From CAVQXR01 sp046330455 (GTDB taxonomy: Bacteria; Actinomycetota; Thermoleophilia; Gaiellales; Gaiellaceae), in contig JAXLSU010000002.1 in the NCBI GenBank assembly GCA_046330455.1, forward strand, positions 248,001-312,000: a DNA stretch of 64,000 nt, in the 5' to 3' direction. Within the stretch, counting starts at the first letter, position 1. Each line of letters begins with the position of its first letter. The position numbers and the translations under genes are program-made. Below the pieces are notes generated by a model. The model was not told where the DNA came from. It searched no databases and saw nothing but the letters and a program-made list of their open reading frames with translations. Shown here piece by piece: positions 25,364-32,253 of the stretch.

Positions 25364-25830
25364 TGTCGACGCTCGAGCTCGGCCGCACGACCGACCGTAA
25401 ACCACCCTTCAAGTACTCGGCGCTGACGAGGGTCGGCTTCTCGGACACCGATGCGCAGGGCGTCGTCTACTACGGGCGGTACCTGCCCTACTTCGATACG
25501 GCCCACCGCGAGTACATGCGTCACCTCGGCATGCTCGGATCGAACGTCGAGCGCGAGCGATTCGTAATGCGGGCCGCGAGTGTCGAATACCATGCACCGG
25601 CTCGCTTCGACGACCTGCTGGAGGTGTTCGTACGGGTGCGACGCATCGGCCGCTCGAGCCTCACCGCTGCCTACGCGACCTACGCGGTCGAGCGTGACGT
25701 GCTCATGTGCACGGCCGAGCAGACGCTCGTGCACGTCGATGCGGTCACGGGACGCCCGGTCAGCGTCCCGGACTGCTACCGGGGACCGATCCGGGCATTC
25801 GAGGGAGCCGATCTGGAGGAGGCGGGATGA
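25363..25830 (+). CDS. 4HBT-family acyl-CoA thioesterase (YbgC-like)
   Basis: Hot-dog-fold thioesterase of about 155 residues. The motif SDTDAQGVVYYGRYLPYFDTA matches the YbgC/FadM catalytic region (Asp and Tyr), followed by VEYHAPARFDDLLEV. ATG at 25363 shares a base with the manB stop (TGATG); GTG at 25360 is an alternative. The end overlaps the next gene (ATGA). The physiological acyl-CoA is unknown. Confidence 0.85.
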   Translation: MSTLELGRTTDRKPPFKYSALTRVGFSDTDAQGVVYYGRYLPYFDTAHREYMRHLGMLGSNVERERFVMRAASVEYHAPARFDDLLEVFVRVRRIGRSSLTAAYATYAVERDVLMCTAEQTLVHVDAVTGRPVSVPDCYRGPIRAFEGADLEEAG

Positions 25831-26147
25831 TCTCGATCGCGGACAGACGCCGCGGCGCGCTCGAAGCCATCGATCGTCACGTGAACACCGAGCCCACCGC
25901 CGACCGGGTGCTGCGACGGAGCGCCGAGGTGCTCGTCGAGCGTCTCGGGTTCGCCGCCGTGGCCGTACGACGCCCGGGATTCGAGGAGGTCGGGGCAGGC
26001 GCGGCTCCTTCCGCCGTCGCGACCGTCGTCCCGATCAGATTCGGCACCAGGGAGGTGGGCCAGCTCGTCGTCGACCCTGCGAGCGAGGACGACCTGGGCT
26101 TTCTCGAGCACGTCGCGCGGATGCTCTCGTCCCGATGCGAGCGGTGA
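25827..26147 (+). CDS. Small GAF-like protein
   Basis: 106 residues starting at an ATG that overlaps the thioesterase stop. N-terminal helix ALEAIDRHVNTEPTADRVLRR and then AEVLVERLGFAAVAVRRPG ... VVPIRFGTREVGQLVVDP ... DLGFLEHVARML fit the GAF domain pattern, but the ligand pocket segment is short. It may be a partner of the GAF protein encoded directly behind it. No catalytic residues are evident. Confidence 0.6.
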   Translation: MISIADRRRGALEAIDRHVNTEPTADRVLRRSAEVLVERLGFAAVAVRRPGFEEVGAGAAPSAVATVVPIRFGTREVGQLVVDPASEDDLGFLEHVARMLSSRCER

Positions 26148-26662
26148 CGGGCCTGCTCGACGTCCAGCCGTTCGCGGGAGCGCTCGAGGCGGTCGAGCGG
26201 ATCCTGAACCGCGAGCCGGAGCCCGACGAGGCGTTGCGCCAGGTCGTGGCCGCGCTTCACGACCGCGTCGAGCACTACACGTGGGTCGGCCTCTACTTCG
26301 TCGACGAGGGCGGGCTCGCGCTCGGCCCCTGGAAGGGTGACGCGGGTCGCCCCGAGCACACGAGGCTGCCCCTCGCGGCCGGCGCGATCGGCCGTGCGGT
26401 CGACGAGCGTCACACCGTCGTCGTACTCGACGATCCCGGGATCGGAGACGGTGATCCACCCTTGCCGTCGCTTCGCGCGGAAATCGACGTCCCCGTGCTC
26501 TATGATGGCCGCCCTGTGGCGGTGATCGGAATCAGCTCGAGCAGGCTCACCCCGTTCGGACGCGCCGACGAGGCTTGCCTCGAGCGGGTCGCGCGCCTCG
26601 TGTCTGCTCACTGCCTGGTGGGCTGGGACACGGACGGCATCCCGTGGTCGGAGGTCTCGTGA
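26144..26662 (+). CDS. GAF-domain protein
   Basis: About 172 residues; single GAF domain with VEHYTWVGLYFVDEGGLALG, LPLAAGAIGRAVDERHTVVV, IDVPVLYDGRPVAVIGISSS and a final helix ACLERVARLVSAH. It resembles free methionine-(R)-sulfoxide reductases in overall layout but lacks their catalytic cysteines, so it is more likely a ligand sensor. Start GTG 26144 overlaps the previous stop (GTGA); ATG 26135 is possible. The next gene again overlaps by GTGA. Confidence 0.7.
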   Translation: MTGLLDVQPFAGALEAVERILNREPEPDEALRQVVAALHDRVEHYTWVGLYFVDEGGLALGPWKGDAGRPEHTRLPLAAGAIGRAVDERHTVVVLDDPGIGDGDPPLPSLRAEIDVPVLYDGRPVAVIGISSSRLTPFGRADEACLERVARLVSAHCLVGWDTDGIPWSEVS

Positions 26663-27132
26663 GACACCGGGCCCGGATTCTCGCGTCGTGCTGGCTCGCA
26701 GCGCTTGCGCTCGCCCTTGCAGCCTGCGGAACGCTCGACACCTCGCAGCTCGAGCAGCTCGTCTCGGAGAGGATCGAGGCCGTGATCGGCTTCGCGCCCG
26801 CCTCGGTCGACTGCCCGAAGGACGTGGAGGCGAAGGCCGGAGATGTCTTCTCCTGCACCGTGACGGGATCTGATGGCAGCACTGCCGAGATCGAGGTCAC
26901 GCAGAAGAACGACGAGGGGAACGTGGACGTCGCCGGAAACCTGCTGAAGACGCAGCAGCTAGAACAGGCGATCAAGGATCAGCTCGGCGCGACGGAGGTG
27001 AGCTGCCCCGAGATCGTCGCCGTCGAGGCGGGAAAGACGGTCGACTGCGACGCGGCCGCGGGCTCTGACAAGGCGACTATCGTCGTGACGATCGAGAACG
27101 ACAACGGCGACGTCACCTTCCAGCGCCGCTAG
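26659..27132 (+). CDS. Lipoprotein with two DUF4333 domains
   Basis: 157 residues with a lipoprotein signal: RHRARILASCWLAALALALAAC, lipobox ALAAC with Cys near residue 22. Two tandem DUF4333 repeats follow, each with a cysteine pair: VDCPKDVEAKAGDVFSCTVTG ... EGNVD, and VSCPEIVAVEAGKTVDCDAA ... NGDVTF. Such lipoproteins are common in actinobacterial envelopes; role unknown. GTG start overlaps the GAF gene stop, ending a tightly packed operon that begins at the HIT gene. Confidence 0.82.
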   Translation: MRHRARILASCWLAALALALAACGTLDTSQLEQLVSERIEAVIGFAPASVDCPKDVEAKAGDVFSCTVTGSDGSTAEIEVTQKNDEGNVDVAGNLLKTQQLEQAIKDQLGATEVSCPEIVAVEAGKTVDCDAAAGSDKATIVVTIENDNGDVTFQRR

Positions 27133-27150
27133 CCGCTGAGCCGCCACGGG

Positions 27151-27177
27151 GCGTACGGTGCCAGGCACCAGCGCGTC
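27151..27177 (+). repeat. Left boundary copy of the GGTGCCAGGCAC repeat
   Basis: GCGTACGGTGCCAGGCACC followed by AGCGCGTCTCC. The same flanks and core recur at 28053-28093, where the palindrome is complete (TGCCAGGCACGTGCCTGACA). The pair brackets a ~900-base low-GC segment. Confidence 0.75.
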
Positions 27178-27235
27178 TCCCGTGACGTTCGACCGGAAAC
27201 CGGTTCCCGGGATCGGCCGTGATGAGCGCACGGCT

Positions 27236-27445
27236 AGCAAGGCTCCCCTCGCGAGTTTCGGCGTGACCGAGGCCGGGTTCCTCGTTGGCGCCGGAATAAT
27301 GCCAGCAGGCGCGACTCAGGTTGAAATCGTTCTAAAGGATGGCTCACGCGTAGCCCCGAAGCTGATTCCCGGAGGATTCGTTGTTGACGAGTCGCTCGAG
27401 ATCAAGCCCGAAGACGTCATCACGATCCAAAGCCAACAGAAATAG
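27236..27445 (+). pseudogene. Remnant of an exported-domain protein (C-terminal part only)
   Basis: An open frame of about 70 codons with protein-like sequence (GVTEAGFLVGAGIMPAGATQ, then EIVLKDGSRV, GGFVVDESLEIKPEDVITI) but no sensible N-terminus; it emerges from the repeat. The strand pattern resembles the exported domain of the 11612 and 12615 proteins. GC content is clearly lower than the surroundings. An in-frame GTG at 27263 without a Shine-Dalgarno is the only start. I treat it as a broken gene. Confidence 0.4.
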
Positions 27446-27491
27446 GGAGGGGGTGGTAGCTGCTATATCGCACAGGATAAGGAGTGGCACC

Positions 27492-27872
27492 GTGCTAGTC
27501 ACGATGTTCACCTGCCTGCTGGCTGGCTTGGTGTTTACGGGCCTCGCTGCCGCCCATGTGGGTCTCCACTGCACGCACTATGCGAAGACCGTCAACCCCA
27601 CCGATCAGAACTGCTATCAAAATCAGAATCTGGGTACCGGCGGAGTCTGGAGCACGCCCAGTACGGCTGTGCGGGATGGGAACACGATGGTTCTCCAAGG
27701 TACTCGTCTCTTATGCCTAGGATATTCAAGTGGGTACCAATACACGGAATGCTTCTTTACCTCAGCGGCAAGCATTCCAGGATCGCAGGGTTGGTACGCA
27801 AGAGCAACGTGCACCTTCTCTGGGGCCGCGGTAACGGGACACTGCAGGACTGTTTGGCATCATCCCACCTGA
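27492..27872 (+). CDS. Small secreted cysteine-containing protein (second member)
   Basis: 126 residues from a GTG at 27492, chosen because AAGGAG is seven bases upstream. Signal peptide VLVTMFTCLLAGLVFTGLAAA, then a mature Tyr/Thr/Asn/Ser-rich part with seven cysteines (HCTHY, NCYQN, LLCLG, ECFFT, TCTFS, HCRTV). The segment VWSTPSTAVRDGNTMVL matches WESTASTALRDSNSVR of the protein at 48038. GC content is lower than neighbouring genes and it lies between two copies of a palindromic repeat, consistent with acquisition. Function unknown. Confidence 0.7.
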   Translation: MLVTMFTCLLAGLVFTGLAAAHVGLHCTHYAKTVNPTDQNCYQNQNLGTGGVWSTPSTAVRDGNTMVLQGTRLLCLGYSSGYQYTECFFTSAASIPGSQGWYARATCTFSGAAVTGHCRTVWHHPT

Positions 27873-28052
27873 GATTCGGTCGCTCCGCGGCGGATCTCGC
27901 GCGGTCGACCTGAGAGCGAAACACCATCATCGACCGGGGCGGGTCTCGTAGAGGCTCAGGCTGAGGCACTCGCATCCGGGGCGCTGGAGTTGAGTTACCC
28001 CGCTTCTGTTGACACCTGATCTCTAGGCCGTGACGAGCGGCTCAGGCTGAGG

Positions 28053-28093
28053 GCGTACGGTGCCAGGCACGTGCCTGACACCAGCGCGTTCTC
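28053..28093 (+). repeat. Right boundary copy of the GGTGCCAGGCAC palindromic repeat
   Basis: GCGTACGGTGCCAGGCACG continues as TGCCTGACACC then AGCGCGTTCTCC. The 24-base core GGTGCCAGGCACGTGCCTGACACC is palindromic except for one base pair. Related palindromes occur at 43334-43359 and in part at 45587-45605. The stretch 27873-28052 shows no gene. Confidence 0.8.
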
Positions 28094-28094
28094 C

Positions 28095-28124
28095 TTGCAT
28101 TCGACGTAAGGGATGCCTTACACT
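28095..28124 (+). promoter_or_regulatory. feo promoter with metal-regulator-type operator
   Basis: TTGCAT (28095-28100) and TACACT (28119-28124) lie 18 bases apart. The inverted repeat GTAAGG-gatg-CCTTAC (28106-28121) fills the spacer and touches the -10 box. Its TAAGG/CCTTA arms resemble DtxR/IdeR-class sites, as expected for iron control, but the regulator is inferred. Transcription would start at about 28131. Confidence 0.6.
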
Positions 28125-28130
28125 CCGTGC

Positions 28131-30107
28131 GTGGATTGCTGCTCCCCCGACGGTGGCAGCGCGACCGTCCAGACGGACGGCGCGCTCGCGCTGATCGGCC
28201 ATCCGAACGTCGGGAAGTCGGTCCTGTTCCAGCGGCTGACGGGGCGCTACGTGACGGTCGCGAACTACCCGGGCACCACCGTCCAGGTGGCGCGCGGGAC
28301 GGCCCAGTTCATGGCCGACACCGCCGTGCTCGACACGCCGGGCATCGTCGCGTTCCCGCCGCACTCGGAGGATGAGCGCGTCGCCGCCCGCGTGCTGCTC
28401 GACGAGTCGCTGCGGGCGATCGTCCAGGTCGCGGACGCGAAGAAGCTGCGGCGCTCGCTTCTGCTCACCGTCCAGCTCGCAGAGCTGGGGCTGCCGATCG
28501 TCCTCGCCCTGAACATGATGGACGAGGCGGACTCGGCGGGATTCACCGTCGACTGCGACCTGCTCGCCTCCCTCCTCGATCTCCCGGTCGTCCCGACCGT
28601 CGCGACCCGCGGGTCCGGCGTCGACGAGCTGATCGACCGTATCCGCACGGCGCGCGGGCCCGACTTCCGCCTTCCGTACCCGTCCGCGATCGAGGATGCG
28701 CTCGACGACGTGTGCCCGGAGCTGCCCGAGGCACCGATCGACTCGCGGGCCCTCGGGCTGCTCTGGCTCACCGGAGACGAGACGACCGACGACTGGGTCG
28801 GGGTACGCGTCGACGAGCTCACACACCGTCGCCTGGCCGCGCGCCGCACCGCGCTCGCGAGCACGCTCGGAGAGCCGCCGTCGCTCGTGATCCAGCGCGC
28901 GCGCCTTCAATTCGCCGATCAGGCGGTGGCGTCGGCCCTGAGCGAGCCCGTCGAGCGGCGCGCGAGCCGCGTCGAGAAGCTCGGCCGGATCACGACCCAT
29001 CCGGTGCTCGGCTGGCCGATCCTCGCCGCGATCCTGTACGGCATCTACTGGTTCGTCGGCGTCTTCGGCGCCGGCCGGCTCGTGGGGCTCCTCGAGGAGG
29101 ACCTTTTCGGCAGCATCATCAACCCCTGGGTGACGGAGTGGGTGACCCGCCTGATCCCGGTCGAGCTGATCCAGGACTTCCTGGTCGGCGAGTACGGCCT
29201 CTGGACGATGGGCATGACCTACGCCTTCGCCCTGATCCTGCCGATCGTCACGACGTTCTTCCTCGCCTTCAGCATCCTCGAGGACACGGGGTACCTTCCA
29301 CGCCTCTCGGTCCTCTGCAACCGCATGTTCGCGATGCTCGGCCTCAACGGCAAGGCCGTCCTCCCCATGGTGCTCGGGCTCGGCTGCGTGACGATGGCGA
29401 CCATGACGACCCGGATCCTCGAGACGAGGCGCGAGCGGATGCTCGCGATCTTCCTGCTGGCGCTGGCGATCCCGTGCTCGGCCCAGCTCGGAGTCGTGCT
29501 CGGCATGCTCGGCTCCGTCTCGTTCGGAGCGATGCTGATCTGGAGCGCGGTCGTCCTGGCCGTGCTCCTGATCGTCGGGGCGCTCGCGGCCCGACTCATG
29601 CCGGGCGATCGGTCGCCGCTCCTGCTCGAGCTGCCGCCGCTCCGCCTCCCCGTGCTCTCGAACGTCGTCGTCAAGACCGTTGCACGGATCGAGTGGTACC
29701 TGCGGGAGGTCGTGCCGCTGTTCCTCGCGGCCACGGCGTTCCTGTTCGTTCTCGACAGGACGGGTGCGCTCGGCCGCATGATCGACGGTGCAGCGTGGCT
29801 CGTCACGGGCTGGCTCGGTCTGCCGGCCGAGGCCGGGGCGGCGTTCCTCGTCGGCTTCCTGCGACGTGACTTCGGAGCGACCGGCCTGTTCGTTCTCGAC
29901 CAGCAGGGGCAGCTCGTGGCCGAGCAGATCGTGGTCGCCATGGTGACGATCACGCTGTTCGTCCCCTGCGTCGCAAGCGTCCTCATGATCGGCAGGGAGC
30001 GTGGCATGAGGACGGCGATCGCGATCACCGCGTTGATCTTCCCGCTCGCCTTCCTCGTGGGCGGGATCCTCCACCGCGTGCTCGTCGCAGTCGGTTGGGG
30101 GGCCTGA
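28131..30107 (+). CDS. feoB: Ferrous iron transporter FeoB
   Basis: GTPase-coupled Fe2+ permease of the cytoplasmic membrane, about 658 residues. G-domain: G1 GHPNVGKS, G2 around NYPGTTVQVARG, G3 LDTPG, G4 LNMMD. The permease has two gate repeats with PRLSVLCNRMFAMLGLNGKA and GLPAEAGAAFLVGFLRRDFGA, and a conserved GLGCVTMATMTTRI. I prefer GTG 28131 because it coincides with the predicted transcription start six bases after the -10 box; ATG 28113 would lie inside the operator. An N-terminal CVDCC pair may bind metal. Confidence 0.92.
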   Translation: MDCCSPDGGSATVQTDGALALIGHPNVGKSVLFQRLTGRYVTVANYPGTTVQVARGTAQFMADTAVLDTPGIVAFPPHSEDERVAARVLLDESLRAIVQVADAKKLRRSLLLTVQLAELGLPIVLALNMMDEADSAGFTVDCDLLASLLDLPVVPTVATRGSGVDELIDRIRTARGPDFRLPYPSAIEDALDDVCPELPEAPIDSRALGLLWLTGDETTDDWVGVRVDELTHRRLAARRTALASTLGEPPSLVIQRARLQFADQAVASALSEPVERRASRVEKLGRITTHPVLGWPILAAILYGIYWFVGVFGAGRLVGLLEEDLFGSIINPWVTEWVTRLIPVELIQDFLVGEYGLWTMGMTYAFALILPIVTTFFLAFSILEDTGYLPRLSVLCNRMFAMLGLNGKAVLPMVLGLGCVTMATMTTRILETRRERMLAIFLLALAIPCSAQLGVVLGMLGSVSFGAMLIWSAVVLAVLLIVGALAARLMPGDRSPLLLELPPLRLPVLSNVVVKTVARIEWYLREVVPLFLAATAFLFVLDRTGALGRMIDGAAWLVTGWLGLPAEAGAAFLVGFLRRDFGATGLFVLDQQGQLVAEQIVVAMVTITLFVPCVASVLMIGRERGMRTAIAITALIFPLAFLVGGILHRVLVAVGWGA

Positions 30108-30328
30108 TGGCCGCCACGACGCACCTCACCTGCCCGCTGTGTGGCTCGTCCTTCGATCCGGACTCCCACGTCGGCTGCGCTTCCTGCCCGCTCCACGGCG
30201 GCTGCACCACGGTGTGCTGCCCGACGTGTGGCTACAGCACCGTCGACCCGACCCGCTCCGGGCTCGTGGCCGCCGGCAGGACCCTCGCCGGCATGCTCTC
30301 GCGCCGACGGGCCGTCGGAGCGAGATGA
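30107..30328 (+). CDS. Cysteine-rich zinc-ribbon-like protein between feoB and feoA
   Basis: 73 residues, ten cysteines in the first 42 residues: CPLCG, GCASC, GGCTTVCCPTCGYS. Pairs spaced CxxC suggest zinc or iron binding. The start shares a base with the feoB stop (TGATG) and the end overlaps feoA (ATGA), so it is an integral part of the feo operon. Its place is that of FeoC in enterobacteria, but the sequence is not FeoC (no winged helix). It could be a metal sensor or chaperone for FeoB; inference only. Confidence 0.75.
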   Translation: MAATTHLTCPLCGSSFDPDSHVGCASCPLHGGCTTVCCPTCGYSTVDPTRSGLVAAGRTLAGMLSRRRAVGAR

Positions 30329-30576
30329 GTAGCGAGATCCAACCCGCGGGGGCGCAGACGCTCGCCGACGTTCCGACCGGCGCCCGTGCGCAGGTGACGG
30401 GAACCGACGGCCTCCCGCCCGCGTATCGCGACCACCTTCACGCGTACGGTCTCGTTCCGGGCCGCTGGGTGCGAATGATCCGGCGGGCCCATGTGTCGCT
30501 CGTCGAGGTGGAGCACACCGAGCTCGCCCTCGAGACCGAGCTCGCCCGCAGCGTGCTCGTCCACGTCGACGGCTGA
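30325..30576 (+). CDS. feoA: FeoA-type SH3-like protein
   Basis: 83 residues with the FeoA layout: QTLADVPTGARAQVTG, a helix region AYRDHLHAYGLVPGRWVRMI and ELALETELARSVLVHV. FeoA is needed for FeoB activity and probably binds its cytosolic part. It is last in the operon (feoB, Cys-rich protein, feoA), the reverse of E. coli order, and is translationally coupled to the preceding gene. Confidence 0.85.
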   Translation: MSSEIQPAGAQTLADVPTGARAQVTGTDGLPPAYRDHLHAYGLVPGRWVRMIRRAHVSLVEVEHTELALETELARSVLVHVDG

Positions 30577-30630
30577 CGCTCCCGCCGGCGACGGTCACGC
30601 CGGGCGCGCACGGCCTACGATGGGTCGAGG

Positions 30631-31560
30631 ATGCCTGTCCGGAATCGGCTCGTCCTCGCCGGGGCGCTGCTCATCGCCGGCCTCGCCGGGGTCACGGTCG
30701 CCGTCGTGCTCGCGACCGGCGACGAGCCGCCGCCGGCGTCTCCGTCGGAGAGCGCGACCCTGCTGGCGGCGGGAGACATCGCGGAGTGTGAGTCCGATGG
30801 AGACGAGCAGACGGCCGAGTTGCTTGCGGCGCGCCCGGACGCGACGATCGCGACCCTGGGCGACAACGCCTATGACCACGGCACTCTGGAGGAGTTCGAA
30901 CGGTGCTTCGACCCCTCCTGGGGACGGTTCCGCGACCGGATGCGCCCCTCGACGGGCAACCACGACCACCGGACGACCGATGCGGCCGGGTATGCGGCCT
31001 ACTTCGGCGAGGCCGGCGGCCCGTTCGACCGGTACTACTACGCCTACGAGCTCGGGAGCTGGCAGGTCGTCGTGCTCAACAGCGACTGCTGGCGGATCGG
31101 GGGCTGCGAGGAGGACGACCCGCAGGCGCGATGGCTCGCCGACGAGCTCGAGCGCAGCTCGGCCCGTTGCACGGTCGCCTACTGGCACCGCCCGCCGTTC
31201 AGCTCCGGGCGGTACGGCGATGCCGAGGCGACCGAGCGCGTGCGGCCGCTCTGGAGAATCCTCCACCGCGCCGGCGTCGAGGTGCTTCTCACCGGCCACG
31301 AGCACAGCTACGAGCGCTTCGCGCCGATGGACGGCGAGGGCCGGTCCGACGACGACCGCGGCGTCCGGTTGTTCGTGGTCGGAACCGGTGGCAGCAACCT
31401 ACGGGAGTTCAAGAACCCGCCGCTCGAGACGACCGAGGCCCGTAGCGGCGACACGTGGGGCGTGCTCGAGCTGACGCTGAGAGCGGGGGCCTACGACTGG
31501 GAGTTCCTCCCGGTCGGAGACGGCGACTTCAGAGACGCCGGTTCAGGAACCTGCCACTAG
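30631..31560 (+). CDS. Membrane-anchored metallophosphoesterase
   Basis: 309 residues; N-terminal helix NRLVLAGALLIAGLAGVTVAV anchors or secretes it. Calcineurin-like motifs in order: LAAGDIAE, LGDNAYDHG, STGNHDHR, YWHRPPF, LTGHEHSYERF, all metal and catalytic residues present. It resembles purple-acid-phosphatase-like secreted phosphatases. TACGAT (30616-30621) stands nine bases before the ATG and GAGG right before it. Its stop overlaps the convergent gene at 31557 by four bases. Substrate unknown. Confidence 0.87.
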   Translation: MPVRNRLVLAGALLIAGLAGVTVAVVLATGDEPPPASPSESATLLAAGDIAECESDGDEQTAELLAARPDATIATLGDNAYDHGTLEEFERCFDPSWGRFRDRMRPSTGNHDHRTTDAAGYAAYFGEAGGPFDRYYYAYELGSWQVVVLNSDCWRIGGCEEDDPQARWLADELERSSARCTVAYWHRPPFSSGRYGDAEATERVRPLWRILHRAGVEVLLTGHEHSYERFAPMDGEGRSDDDRGVRLFVVGTGGSNLREFKNPPLETTEARSGDTWGVLELTLRAGAYDWEFLPVGDGDFRDAGSGTCH

Positions 31561-32183
31561 CCTCCGACGCGTCGTTCGAGCTGCCGGCGGACGACCGCGA
31601 CGCTCCCTGCAGCGATCGGCTCGCCGAGCATCGCGGAGGCGAGCTCATTCGCCTGGCGGATCACGCCGTCCCGTTCGACGCGGACGTTTCCACGGGCCAC
31701 GAACAGCGCCGCCCGCGCCGCCGTCGCCCAGCGCGACACCTCCTCCAGCCCGCTTCCGGGTGCCTCACCGGCGCCGGGAGCGAGCCCCGGCCGCCCGTGG
31801 AGCGCGGCGGCGAACGCTTCGGCAGCTGCCTCGACGGCCGCCGCCTCGGACCGCGCCGCCTCGACCCGCCGTTCGTGGTCGGCGAGCGTCTCGGCGGCAG
31901 TGGTGACCCGCCTGTCGGCCATCGCGAGCGCGTCCTCGACCCGCACGATCAGGCGGCGCGCCTCGGCCAGGCGCTCCTCGTCGCGCCCTCCCTCCGCCGC
32001 CGCGAGCTCGTCTCTCGCCTCGGCGACCGAACGCTGCCGTTCGTCGCGCTCTGCCCGGGCCTCGTCGAGTGACGCGCTCAGGCGTGCGCGCTCGACGGGC
32101 GCGGTTTGCAGCAGGCTGTCGAGGACGTCCGCCTGCTGCCGAAGGGCCGTCGTCCGCGCTGCCAGCTCGTCGAGCTCCGCCAC
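31557..32183 (-). CDS. Coiled-coil protein of unknown function behind relA (probable frameshift near its start)
   Basis: 208 residues from a GTG at 32183; Ala/Glu/Arg-rich helices throughout (about residues 20-140) suggest a coiled coil, with a globular end GVIRQANELASAMLGEP. No family recognised. A better start, ATG at 32257, overlaps the relA stop (ATGA) and reads MTPQADPALRLLDELIRADE, but it is in another frame; one missing base near 32195 would join the two as one helix. So the gene is either disrupted at its 5' end or contains a sequence error. Confidence 0.6.
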   Translation of the reverse strand: MAELDELAARTTALRQQADVLDSLLQTAPVERARLSASLDEARAERDERQRSVAEARDELAAAEGGRDEERLAEARRLIVRVEDALAMADRRVTTAAETLADHERRVEAARSEAAAVEAAAEAFAAALHGRPGLAPGAGEAPGSGLEEVSRWATAARAALFVARGNVRVERDGVIRQANELASAMLGEPIAAGSVAVVRRQLERRVGG

Positions 32184-32253
32184 GGTCGCGGCAAGGCCTC
32201 GTCGGCGCGGATCAGCTCGTCGAGCAGGCGCAGGGCAGGGTCGGCCTGCGGCG

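Noticed and set aside
28023..30074. 683-codon open frame on the minus strand
   Set aside because: Antisense to feoB; charged low-complexity translation typical of a reverse-frame shadow.
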